Source: Salmonirosea aquatica (lineage in GTDB: Bacteria; Bacteroidota; Bacteroidia; Cytophagales; Spirosomataceae). From it: DNA of 64,000 nucleotides. The stretch lies in the NCBI RefSeq assembly GCF_009296315.1, contig NZ_WHLY01000002.1, positions 2,542,001 through 2,606,000 of the forward strand. Direction: 5' to 3'. Both the position numbers and the translations under genes were made by a program. The notes under the pieces are model-generated. The model saw only the letters and a program-made list of their open reading frames with translations, made no database searches and had not been told where the DNA came from. Shown here piece after piece: positions 1 through 8,331 of the stretch (positions are counted from its first letter, which is position 1; every line of letters begins with the position of its first letter).

Positions 1-1198
1 CGTAGAAATAGGGTTCTTCCTTGCGGCTGATGCGGGATTCGTAGATGTTCCAACTATTGCCGCGCTCGGAGGCGTAGATGAGCGCCTTACCATCGGGTGA
101 AAAGCTCACTTCCTGCTCCTGCTCGGGCGTGTGAGTAATGCGCTTGGTCATACCGCCTTCCACCGCCGTGACGAATACCTCACCCCGATAGATGAAGGCC
201 ACTTCCTTGCCGTTGGGCGACACCGCCATACCGCGCGCGTTGCCGCTCACCGTCATTACCTTTTCGTTGTTACTGCGGGCGTCGGAGGCGATTTGGACAT
301 TGACTTTCTGCGGCTTGGCGTCGGGTTTCAGGGTATACAGCTCACCGTCGTAGCTGAAACACAAAGTACCCTCGTTGGCACGGCTCAGGAAACGGACGGG
401 ATGCTTTTTGAAGGAAGTCAGCGTTTCGACGGTCGCGGGATTGTCCATCGAAAAGCGGTGTACGTTGAACGAACCTTGCCGCTCGCTGAGGAACGTAACG
501 GTCTTGCCGTCGTCGCTCAGAATTGGGTTGCGGTCTTCCCCGGCAAAAGTCGTGAGCTTGGTGTGTTTGCCCGATTTGGTATCGTATACCCACACATCCC
601 GCGCGATGGACGAAGTATGGTGCTTGCGCCAGGCGTTCTCGCCGCCTTTTTTGTCGTGATACACCAGCTTACTGCCATCCTTGCTGTACTTTACGTCCTC
701 GGCTGGTGTACTGAACACCTGGTCCACCCGGCCGCCCTGGGTAAGTACCTTATACAATTCCGGCTGCGAGCCCGTGGGAAACTGACGATTGGCCGCCAAA
801 TCCTGCCGCGCTGAGCCAAACACGATGGTTTTACCATCAGGTGAAAAATCATAGGGAAACTCATCCGCCGAGTGGAACGTCAACCGCTTCGGCTCGCCGC
901 CCGTGGCGGGCATCACGAACACATCGAAATTCCCATAACGATCCGACGCAAAGGCAATGTTCTTCCCATCGCGTGACCACACCGGCATGAAATCCTGCGC
1001 CTCGTGCAGCGTGAGCGGCGTGGCGTTGCCACCCGCAGCAGGTACCTTCCACAAGTCGCCTTTGTAGGTAAAGACAATGGTGCTGCCGTCGGGCGAAATA
1101 CTGGGATAGCGCAGCCAGGTGGGGGTAGTTTGGGCGTGGAGTTTTGGTGTTGCTGATATAATTATCAGAAGAAGAATAGATAGTAAGAATTTTTTCAT
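1..1198 (-). CDS. Tricorn-like S41 protease, N-terminal beta-propeller part (partial)
   Basis: From the ATG at 1198 the frame stays open leftwards for 399 codons to the window edge, so only the N-terminal part is present. Residues 1-23 look like a signal peptide (core LLLIIIS, ending HAQ). The rest is a chain of PD40/WD40-like blades with repeated SPDGK and SRDGK strand starts (SPDGSTIVF, SRDGKNIAF, SPDGKTIVFG, SPDGKALIY) and DLWKVP and DVFVMP strands. This matches the propeller of Tricorn-type peptidases, which trim peptides; the PDZ and catalytic domains would lie outside. Alternatives are a TolB-like propeller protein or an S9 peptidase. An exported location is inferred from the leader. 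Confidence 0.8.
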   Translation of the reverse strand, partial: MKKFLLSILLLIIISATPKLHAQTTPTWLRYPSISPDGSTIVFTYKGDLWKVPAAGGNATPLTLHEAQDFMPVWSRDGKNIAFASDRYGNFDVFVMPATGGEPKRLTFHSADEFPYDFSPDGKTIVFGSARQDLAANRQFPTGSQPELYKVLTQGGRVDQVFSTPAEDVKYSKDGSKLVYHDKKGGENAWRKHHTSSIARDVWVYDTKSGKHTKLTTFAGEDRNPILSDDGKTVTFLSERQGSFNVHRFSMDNPATVETLTSFKKHPVRFLSRANEGTLCFSYDGELYTLKPDAKPQKVNVQIASDARSNNEKVMTVSGNARGMAVSPNGKEVAFIYRGEVFVTAVEGGMTKRITHTPEQEQEVSFSPDGKALIYASERGNSWNIYESRISRKEEPYFY

Positions 1199-1246
1199 AA
1201 AAAGCTGCTTATATGATGGATCATTCTGCAAATGATATGAGAAAAA

Positions 1247-2932
1247 TTAAGAATGTACATTAGTGGACTGACCCTCTGAGATTTTGATTTTTACTTGCTG
1301 AATAGCTTCTTTTAACATTTCATATTTTTGTTTCGAATTATCAGGAATTATGTGAATTGCCCTAACAAACATTCGCAAGGCTTCATTGAATTGATTTTGC
1401 TCTTCCTTTACTCTTCCTATATGATAATAAGTCCCAGCCATCTGATCGTATTGCTTTGAAGCTATGTAGCAATTCAAAGCAGATTCAAAATTTTTTATTG
1501 CCAGAACCCATTCTTTCTTTTTTTCATAATTTATTCCAATATGGTGATAAGTACTTCCCAACTCATTAATTTGCCCTGTGTCTTGCTTCCATTTCAGAGC
1601 ATTTTGATAATGTTTTAAAGCTATGTCATGGTCTTTCAAGCTTTCATAAACTCTTCCAATATGATGGTATGTACTTCCTATTTCATGATCTTGATTTGTC
1701 TCAATTTTCCATTTCAAAGCCTCATTAAAGTTTGTCAATGCCAAATCCCAAATATTTTGACTTTCGTATAATCTCCCAATTTGATGATAGCTACCGCCTA
1801 ACTGAAAGTATTGTTTTGATACCTGATTCCAGTAAATTGCTTTAAGATAACTTTCCAGTGCTTGATTCCAATCTTGCTTTTGATGAAATACCATTCCAAT
1901 TTGATGAAAGGTTCCACCAATAAATTCTAATTGAAATGTTTTTTCATTCCAATCAAGTGCTTTGCTATAATTCATTAAGGCATTTACCCAATCACCTTGC
2001 ATTTCATAGACTGATCCAATTTGATGGTATGTATTGCCTATATTTATTAAATCCTTTTGCTCTATAATATTATTCAAAACTCTCTTGTATAGAACAATAG
2101 CCCTATCAAACTTTTTGAATTTTAAATTTAAGGTGCCATAATCATATATTAATTTAGTTAAAATATTTTCCTTTTCTTCTATTTGCTCCAATAATCCAAT
2201 AGCCTTATCATAGTATCTGCAAGAATTTTCAAAATCAAAATACTTTGCATACTCCTCTGCTAGAAGGCTATATAAATTTATTCGTTCCTGCGTTGTACGC
2301 GACTTATCAGAATCTTTCAATGGCAAGCTTTCTAATTTCGCTTCCAAACTTCTAATGTATTCTTCACGTTCGGGTAGTCTGGCAGAAAACTCGGGAACAG
2401 ATTCTTTTTCAAAAATTACCTCCTCGTAAACCTCCTCCTGCTTAAACTCAAAATAATACGTCACCCAACTCCAAAAATCGGGAGCCTGTCGCTGCAGCTG
2501 CACGAAGAAATCATGATCGCCCCACAGAATTGTGAGGTAGTTGGGCTTTCGGAAAACAACTTCCCGTTCGTAGTTTAACTGAGCAATCATGCCCGAATCA
2601 ATGATTTTCCCATCCTCAGAAGCCAGGCGGCTGTTTTCCAAACCGAAAACGTTGACGCAAAAGGTAATGGGGGGAGAATAGAGAACTTTGGCGGGAAGAT
2701 GTTCTTGCAGAGCTTTATGAAGCGATACTACTTTGAAGGGCGTTAAGTCGATATCGTAAAACTGGTATTCGGGTAGTTTTGCTTTGAGTCGTTCCACCAT
2801 TTTCCGTTGCAGTCTATAGTCGCTCGCGCTCATCAGGACGATGTTCGGCTCGGTGCGTTGCTGTAGCACAAACTGCGCTTCTTCCAGCAGTTCGGCGTTG
2901 TGGGCTTTATTTTGCTCAAAGTTCTCCGCCAT
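1247..2932 (-). CDS. TPR protein with STAND-like N-terminal region, partner of adjacent ATPase
   Basis: 561 residues. About residues 26-175 form an alpha/beta region with the signature LNYEREVVFR, then ILWGDHDFF, then APDFWSWV...FEF, a pattern I know from bacterial STAND/TPR signalling proteins, but with no Walker A of its own. From about residue 215 to 545 there are TPR units with a period near 40 residues (recurring GxTYHxIGxxYE and ALxWKxxT), the type used as sensor arrays. The start overlaps the end of the upstream ATPase gene by 17 bp, so the two are translationally coupled. The gene is AT-rich in its C-terminal half and has no GGTACC words. Role in conflict or signalling is inferred; the ligand is unknown. 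Confidence 0.75.
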   Translation of the reverse strand: MAENFEQNKAHNAELLEEAQFVLQQRTEPNIVLMSASDYRLQRKMVERLKAKLPEYQFYDIDLTPFKVVSLHKALQEHLPAKVLYSPPITFCVNVFGLENSRLASEDGKIIDSGMIAQLNYEREVVFRKPNYLTILWGDHDFFVQLQRQAPDFWSWVTYYFEFKQEEVYEEVIFEKESVPEFSARLPEREEYIRSLEAKLESLPLKDSDKSRTTQERINLYSLLAEEYAKYFDFENSCRYYDKAIGLLEQIEEKENILTKLIYDYGTLNLKFKKFDRAIVLYKRVLNNIIEQKDLINIGNTYHQIGSVYEMQGDWVNALMNYSKALDWNEKTFQLEFIGGTFHQIGMVFHQKQDWNQALESYLKAIYWNQVSKQYFQLGGSYHQIGRLYESQNIWDLALTNFNEALKWKIETNQDHEIGSTYHHIGRVYESLKDHDIALKHYQNALKWKQDTGQINELGSTYHHIGINYEKKKEWVLAIKNFESALNCYIASKQYDQMAGTYYHIGRVKEEQNQFNEALRMFVRAIHIIPDNSKQKYEMLKEAIQQVKIKISEGQSTNVHS

Positions 2933-4211
2933 CTCGCATGAATTTTTCTAAAATCGGATTGATCCTGATCGAACGGATACCATTGTATTTCAAAAGCAAC
3001 AGACCATACAACATTTCCTTTACTTTGGCGTCGGCAGGTTCGTAATCGTTGCTTTTCAGTACATCAATGTAGGTTTTGTCAATGCTCTCCCGCATCGTGT
3101 TACCAATCTCCTTTACCACATTTTCAACTACCTCGGTCGTAATTTTCCGCTCACCCCGGGTTTTTCGGATAGCAGCGTTCACTACCCGAAACAATTGCCG
3201 AATGCAGCCGCCCGAATAATGAATGCAGGCATTCAACGCTTCCCAGTTCTCAAAAAACGTAGCGAAGTCGATACGTTTGGTAATGATGTCGCATAAGGCT
3301 TCCTTTGCTTTCGGCTCCTCCGTCTTGATCATGGGCACAATGTACTGGCTCGTGAACTTGATCGGCGACTTCTCGATCTGATAAAAAGCATCGATGCGCA
3401 CACTCATGATCATATTGACATTCAGACTGATCAACACGCTGGCATCTTTTACAAATAACGTTTCGTACTTGTCGAATGTGATTTTCTCGGAACCATCTAC
3501 CACAAACAAAATATCCTGGCCCAAACCCTTTTTAATGACATCTTCCCGAATATCCGACAGGTAATCGTTGAAGAGCTGAATCAGTCGGAGTAAGTTCTTG
3601 CGGGTAGTTTGCCGGATCGTTCGGGACGTTTTAGTTTCACTACCCAAAATGTTTTTCAGCAACCCACCCACTTTGAAGATACTGAGAAAGTTAAGTTCCA
3701 ATCCTACTTTACCCTCCAATTCATCTTTATAAGTCTCGCTGATTTCCTTTTTTATTTCCTCATCACTTAGAAATAGGCTAGACAACTCTTCGAGAGACTT
3801 GGACTTGCGGGTAACTCCTTCTTCGTCCAGTCTTTGCAACAGTTTTGATATAAGCAGTACATAAAAATCCTCGGCTTCAAATCGTGAAATTTCGAGCTCT
3901 TCTTCAATACTAATGAAAATAGAAAAGTACTCCTTTGGCTTATTCAACTGATGGTGGAGGCGTGTCAATTCGACGGTCTTACCCGAACCAATGTGACCGG
4001 AAAAAATGAGTTTTACGTATTCGTGGGTGGTAGTTAATGTTCCGTCTGAACTGATTCCCAAGTCGAACTTGATGTCGCGCAAATATTCCTTACCGCGTAT
4101 CTCGTCGAGGTCCACATAAAGGTCACTCTCGAAGATATTCTCCTCGAATGTAGGCTCGGTCACGGCTCTGGCCTCAAACGGATTGCTGACGGGGTAATTG
4201 AATTTGGGCAT
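2916..4211 (-). CDS. P-loop (AAA/STAND-like) ATPase, first gene of two-gene module
   Basis: 431 residues from the ATG at 4211; a TTG at 4274 would add 21 residues but is less likely. Walker A is GHIGSGKT (about 72-79) and a Walker B-like strand DILFVVDG sits near 233-240, followed by a strand ending SVRID. A short N-terminal lead (VSNPFEARAVTEPTF, then LDEIRGKEYL) precedes the P-loop, as in KAP- or NACHT-like signalling NTPases. The C-terminal third is helical (winged-helix or HETHS-like region possible). No transmembrane helix or recognisable effector domain is seen. The next gene starts before this one ends, so nucleotide switching here is probably coupled to the TPR partner. Confidence 0.75.
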   Translation of the reverse strand: MPKFNYPVSNPFEARAVTEPTFEENIFESDLYVDLDEIRGKEYLRDIKFDLGISSDGTLTTTHEYVKLIFSGHIGSGKTVELTRLHHQLNKPKEYFSIFISIEEELEISRFEAEDFYVLLISKLLQRLDEEGVTRKSKSLEELSSLFLSDEEIKKEISETYKDELEGKVGLELNFLSIFKVGGLLKNILGSETKTSRTIRQTTRKNLLRLIQLFNDYLSDIREDVIKKGLGQDILFVVDGSEKITFDKYETLFVKDASVLISLNVNMIMSVRIDAFYQIEKSPIKFTSQYIVPMIKTEEPKAKEALCDIITKRIDFATFFENWEALNACIHYSGGCIRQLFRVVNAAIRKTRGERKITTEVVENVVKEIGNTMRESIDKTYIDVLKSNDYEPADAKVKEMLYGLLLLKYNGIRSIRINPILEKFMRDGGEL

Positions 4212-4308
4212 TTGAAATCGTAAACTTTTGAAAGTTGGATAAGTAAGAAAATATGCGCTAAATCCCTGAGCCAAGTTATTCTTGCTAAGTTACCTACACA
4301 GCTCAATT

Positions 4309-4381
4309 AAAAAAAATACGCTAACCGAGGAATACCTACCACAAGCTACCTTAAATCGCCTGCGGGGTAATCGGTTAGCGT
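4309..4381 (-). terminator. Rho-independent terminator after the phosphatase gene
   Basis: An 11-bp perfect inverted repeat (arms 4318-4328 and 4371-4381, ACGCTAACCGA and its complement) with a 42-nt loop is followed on the minus strand by a run of eight T within 4309-4316. It lies just past the stop of the minus-strand phosphodiesterase gene. Confidence 0.6.
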
Positions 4382-4399
4382 CGTGTGTAAAGGTACCCC

Positions 4400-5659
4400 T
4401 TACTCCACCACCCAGGTATTCAACGCATTATCCGGCCCTTCCAGCACAATCTTATAAAACTTCGAGGGTACTTTCGAGACATCGAGCCGGGCTTTTTCGT
4501 CGGTGAGGGGTACTTCAGCCATCAGCAGATAGCGATCCCGGCCGCCCTCCTTGAATTGATTGGTCGTAGTGAGCCAGATCTTGGCTTTTCCGGCTTTGGC
4601 TACTGATTTCCAGGTCAGGTTGATGTGGTTGTCGCTTTTGGTGGCAGAAAGTTGCTGCGCCGAAAGGGGGCCGGTCAGGGGTACCCCGTCAATCTCGAAG
4701 GCTTGTTCTTTGGGCAGGGTAATATCCAGATGCCGGGCCAGCGTGGGCATGATGTCTACGATTCCCGGCGTGGATATGTCTGGTGTAGAGGTAAACTGCA
4801 CGTTGCGGTTTTTGGCGTTGGTGACCATCCAGGTACTGCGCTCCCGGTCCGATTGCCCGCCGTGCCCTTTGCCGGTTTTGGCGTCGCGACCGTGGTCGGT
4901 GGTGATGATGAACAGCCAATCCTCGGCAAAGTTTTTCTCCCGGAACTGAATGGCTTTCCACAGACGCCCCATCTGATCGTCCATGAGCCGGATGGCCTCG
5001 TGGAATTGCTCGCTGTCGCCGTAGCGGTGACCCATGTCATCCGTAAATTCCAGGTACACCCAGCTCAAATCCGGACCGTCGGACTGGACATAGGCGGCGG
5101 CTTCGTTGGTCACCTCCTCATCAATCGTGCGGATGTAGTGCTTCTCCTGGTCGTGGGGAAAATGGATCGTATCCAGCTCAAACCCATCGAATGGGTAGGT
5201 AATGCGCAGATGGCCGGTTTGAGGTAAGCCGTCGCCGACTAGCTTGGTGCGGTTGTCGAGCCAGGTCGAAAACACGGCGGTTTTCTTATGGGGGTACTGC
5301 TCATGCAGAAACCGGAAGATGGTCCAGTAGTGGTAGTTGGGGTCCTTGATGGCATTGTCGGGTACGTTGTGCTTATTGAACCAGGTACCCGTCAGCAGAC
5401 TGTTGTACCCCACCGCCGAAATCGTGGGCGTCTGCGAGTAGGTACCCTTGTCGCCCCCAACATGGGCGCGGGTGTACCCGCCCACTGCGGCGATGACGTC
5501 CAGATTGGGCGTATCGATTTTCTCGATCACATCGCTGGAAATACCATCTACGATTACAAAGAGGGCTTTCTTTTGCCGGATTTGGGAAGAAGCCGAGTGA
5601 GCACCCGAGAGCAGGGCAATGCTCAACAGCAGGGCGCGACAGAGGTAGGAGAAACGCAT
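4400..5659 (-). CDS. Alkaline phosphatase superfamily (nucleotide pyrophosphatase/phosphodiesterase-like) enzyme
   Basis: 419 residues from the ATG at 5659, chosen because it is followed at once by a signal peptide (RALLLSIALLSG, cleavage near SASS). The mature protein starts with the metal-binding strand FVIVDGISSDV, then the nucleophile region SQTPTISAVGYNSLLTG (a Thr in this stretch would carry the phosphoryl group), then DDMGHRYG and TTDHGRD with further metal ligands. This is the bimetal zinc core of the type I phosphodiesterase/nucleotide pyrophosphatase branch. It probably cleaves phosphodiesters or phosphomonoesters in the periplasm; the substrate cannot be told. It stands alone, with hairpin terminators on both sides. 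Confidence 0.85.
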   Translation of the reverse strand: MRFSYLCRALLLSIALLSGAHSASSQIRQKKALFVIVDGISSDVIEKIDTPNLDVIAAVGGYTRAHVGGDKGTYSQTPTISAVGYNSLLTGTWFNKHNVPDNAIKDPNYHYWTIFRFLHEQYPHKKTAVFSTWLDNRTKLVGDGLPQTGHLRITYPFDGFELDTIHFPHDQEKHYIRTIDEEVTNEAAAYVQSDGPDLSWVYLEFTDDMGHRYGDSEQFHEAIRLMDDQMGRLWKAIQFREKNFAEDWLFIITTDHGRDAKTGKGHGGQSDRERSTWMVTNAKNRNVQFTSTPDISTPGIVDIMPTLARHLDITLPKEQAFEIDGVPLTGPLSAQQLSATKSDNHINLTWKSVAKAGKAKIWLTTTNQFKEGGRDRYLLMAEVPLTDEKARLDVSKVPSKFYKIVLEGPDNALNTWVVE

Positions 5660-5727
5660 AGCACTGGTTTTGAAATCCAGTACCAAAGGTAGCAGAATGT
5701 AGTTTGGCTATATCATGCAATACACTA

Positions 5728-5771
5728 ATCGGAGGCAGGGAAGGTGAATTTTCATCGCCCCTGCCTCCGAT
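5728..5771 (-). terminator. Strong hairpin after fasciclin gene
   Basis: Arms 5729-5740 and 5759-5770 (TCGGAGGCAGGG and complement) form a perfect 12-bp GC-rich stem with an 18-nt loop, just downstream of the minus-strand fasciclin gene. There is no clear T-run, so it could be a terminator or an mRNA 3' end stabiliser. Confidence 0.5.
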
Positions 5772-5797
5772 AACTTCATTCATTAACCACTTTCTTC

Positions 5798-6754
5798 TCA
5801 GGGGAGCAAAACGCGGTCGATGATGTGTATGACTCCGTTGGTAGCCAGAATATCGGCTTTAACCACTTTGGAAGCCTGCGCATTTCCTTTACTGGTGACC
5901 GTCACACCATTACTGACATCCACGGCCAGTTTCCCACCCGACGCCGTATTGGCCTCTCCTTTGACCAGCGTAGGGCTGAAAGCACGGTCAGCAATGACAT
6001 GGTTGAGGACGATACCCGCAAGCGTTGCCGCTGGGGCTGACTGGATGGAAGCAAGGGTCGGAAAACCAGCAGCGATGAATGCTTCATTGGTCGGCGCAAA
6101 AACAGTATAAACGTTTTTCGTCGAGGTGAGCGCACTGACTACAGCCGGGTTGCTCGCTGCGGCACGGGTAGCGGCAGCCACCAGGTACGTCAGGTTCGGA
6201 TCGGCCTGGGCGATCTCCAGCAGGTTCTGGGTGGGTACCATCAGCACCCGATCAATCACATGGATCAAGCCGTTTTGGGCCTGCATATCGGCTTTGGTTA
6301 CCCGGGCATTGTTGACCGACACTCCCGAATTGGCATCCAGTTTAGTAACATACACGTTGCCTCCTTGCAGAGTAGTCACCGCTTCGTTTTTACCCACGAC
6401 TAGTTGCGAGGAAGGAACATTAAACCCAATCATGTGATACTGCAGTAGTGATTTTACAGTACTGGCGGGCAGTGCTTTTACCGCCGCCGCATCGGCAAAT
6501 CCTGATGCCTGGAAGGCCGCGTTCGTAGGAGCAAACACGGTCACTGTGTTCAGGCGAAGATCCCTCGTCAATCCCGCGTATTCAACAGCGTCTTTTAAAA
6601 TAGAAAAATCGCTATTCCCCGATAGTACATCTACCACAGTCTGGCTGGCTGGCCGGGGCGAAGTATTATCCGTACAAGCACCTATACATCCTGCCAGTAG
6701 CACTGCCATACCTACCCGCATGATGCTGCGCGTCCACTCACTTGCTTTTTTCAT
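5798..6754 (-). CDS. Fasciclin (FAS1) tandem-domain lipoprotein
   Basis: 318 residues. The N-terminus carries a lipoprotein signal with Cys in VLLAGCIGAC, so it is probably anchored to a membrane. Two FAS1 domains follow (about 38-172 and 178-318), each with the hallmark FAPTNxAF block (VTVFAPTNAAF; YTVFAPTNEAF) and a C-terminal NGxIHVID/IHIID block. FAS1 domains are adhesion modules of about 140 residues in cell-surface proteins. The two domains are diverged copies. No operon partner; hairpin downstream. Confidence 0.92.
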   Translation of the reverse strand: MKKASEWTRSIMRVGMAVLLAGCIGACTDNTSPRPASQTVVDVLSGNSDFSILKDAVEYAGLTRDLRLNTVTVFAPTNAAFQASGFADAAAVKALPASTVKSLLQYHMIGFNVPSSQLVVGKNEAVTTLQGGNVYVTKLDANSGVSVNNARVTKADMQAQNGLIHVIDRVLMVPTQNLLEIAQADPNLTYLVAAATRAAASNPAVVSALTSTKNVYTVFAPTNEAFIAAGFPTLASIQSAPAATLAGIVLNHVIADRAFSPTLVKGEANTASGGKLAVDVSNGVTVTSKGNAQASKVVKADILATNGVIHIIDRVLLP

Positions 6755-7059
6755 AAAAAATTACGTTGTTTTTGTGAATAATTGTATTGCTGAATCCACG
6801 GCGATTCCATATAGGTTCGGCAAAAAACAACCAGGCCTTAGTAATTTTCTTGAAATCCAATCAGAACTTCGTGGGGACGGTTGCTTTTTTTAACGCAGCG
6901 GATCAAACAAAAACGTCCCTAAAATAGTGTGCCATTTCCCAAAAGCGGGTTGCGGAGCACTATCCATTCAATTATTCGCCGCTGCAACCGCTCCAAGGTA
7001 GGCGGGTTGCACAGTGGGAGACAAGAAATGACGTGCTTAGGTACCTTTTTCCCCAGTTA
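6755..7059. other. Intergenic region, no gene seen
   Basis: About 305 bases between the fasciclin start and the end of the SGNH hydrolase gene, both on the minus strand. It must hold the fasciclin promoter. Short open frames on both strands have no family features. I see no confident promoter box, repeat or RNA. Confidence 0.5.
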
Positions 7060-8331
7060 TCAGTCGACGGCCTGCCGCTCTAACGATACCTCTTTATCTA
7101 GTTTCATGCGGTTCAGGCTCTGCGCATAGTTGTCCAACTCATTTCCGGTCGGAACGTGGGTGAGGGGATTGTAAAATTCCAGACTCGATTGAATGAATTT
7201 CTTGTTGAACAGATCGAGCGCTTCGCTTTCGTTCAGGGCGGCGCGGTGCAGGGCGATGTCTTTCAGATCGAGAGTAGCAGCGGTGCCGCCGAAAAAGACC
7301 TGAGTTGGGGCAAATTGTTCCGCCACGCTACCCACCCGTTCGCCGTTTACAAACAGCGTGGTTTCCTGATTGGCGTAGCTGTGGCTCAGCACCACGTGCG
7401 TCCAGGCTTGCGGGTCCTGGGGGTAGGCTGTAGAAAGATTTTTGTAGCGAATCTCAGACCCGGTAATGTCGATAGCCTGCCGTTGCCCGTTGGCAACAAA
7501 ACCGGCGAGGGTACCCTCAGCCGCCGCTTTGAACCGGAAACTCAGTGTAAATGAATGCAGGATACCCGTCAGGTCGAGCCGCAAGGGCATTTCGACTTTA
7601 TGCTTATTCAGCAAGGTGGCATAGCTTTTATTCCAGTCGTAGGCCGGTGTTTTCTTGCCCTGCCGGATGGCCGCAAACAGCGACGGAACTAGGGCGTACG
7701 ACATTTCGCGGTGACCGGCGGTGTTGGGATGCAGGGCATCGTTCCAGTAGCCCTCGACCCATTTTCCGGTCAGATCGTCGATGGTACCCAGCACGTTGAC
7801 ACTCGGGTAGGGCCAGGTATTGATCAGGCGATTCATGCGTTGGGTGGCTTCGTAGTGCGGCGCGCCGAAATTGTTATTGGCGTAGCAATTCACAATGACC
7901 GGCTGCATGCCCGCGCGATGCAGCGAATCGGCCAAAGCCAGCAACCGGCTGCGGTACTGCTCCAGAATCTGCTCCCGGCCGTTGTCGTCTTTTGGGTTCA
8001 GGATACCTTCGTTACCCAGCGATAAGCCGAGTACCACGATGTCGGGATCGGTAGGGTACAGCTTCTTGCCGAGGCGGTCTTCTTTCTCGACTTTCAAGGT
8101 ATTGTCGCCGCCCGTAGAGGCGTTGAAGTACCGGAAGCGGGTGGTGTCGATGGCGCCGCTGTGGAAAAACTGCCAGGCGTAGCCGTGATTCTTTTCGGCG
8201 CCCGTGCCGTAGCATACCGATGAACCGAAAAATGTCACGTGGACGGGCTGGGCAAAGGCCGAACCGCCAAGGCAGACGAACAGGCCAATACGCAGGAACA
8301 AACTGACTTTTCTACTGAATCTTTTTTCCAT
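7060..8331 (-). CDS. Exported SGNH/GDSL esterase with C-terminal LamG-like domain
   Basis: 423 residues with signal peptide (SLFLRIGLFVCLGGSAFA). The N-terminal domain is an SGNH hydrolase: block I FFGSSVCYGTG (Ser nucleophile), a block III region GLSLGNEG, and block V DALHPNTAGH with the catalytic Asp and His. From about residue 245 a concanavalin-like (LamG) beta-sandwich follows (LDLTGILHSFTLSFRF, WTHVVLSHSY, LFVNGERVG). The end of the upstream GH28 gene overlaps this start by 20 bp, so the two are coupled. Together they suggest removal of acetyl groups from pectin plus backbone cleavage; the exact ester is inferred. Confidence 0.85.
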   Translation of the reverse strand: MEKRFSRKVSLFLRIGLFVCLGGSAFAQPVHVTFFGSSVCYGTGAEKNHGYAWQFFHSGAIDTTRFRYFNASTGGDNTLKVEKEDRLGKKLYPTDPDIVVLGLSLGNEGILNPKDDNGREQILEQYRSRLLALADSLHRAGMQPVIVNCYANNNFGAPHYEATQRMNRLINTWPYPSVNVLGTIDDLTGKWVEGYWNDALHPNTAGHREMSYALVPSLFAAIRQGKKTPAYDWNKSYATLLNKHKVEMPLRLDLTGILHSFTLSFRFKAAAEGTLAGFVANGQRQAIDITGSEIRYKNLSTAYPQDPQAWTHVVLSHSYANQETTLFVNGERVGSVAEQFAPTQVFFGGTAATLDLKDIALHRAALNESEALDLFNKKFIQSSLEFYNPLTHVPTGNELDNYAQSLNRMKLDKEVSLERQAVD

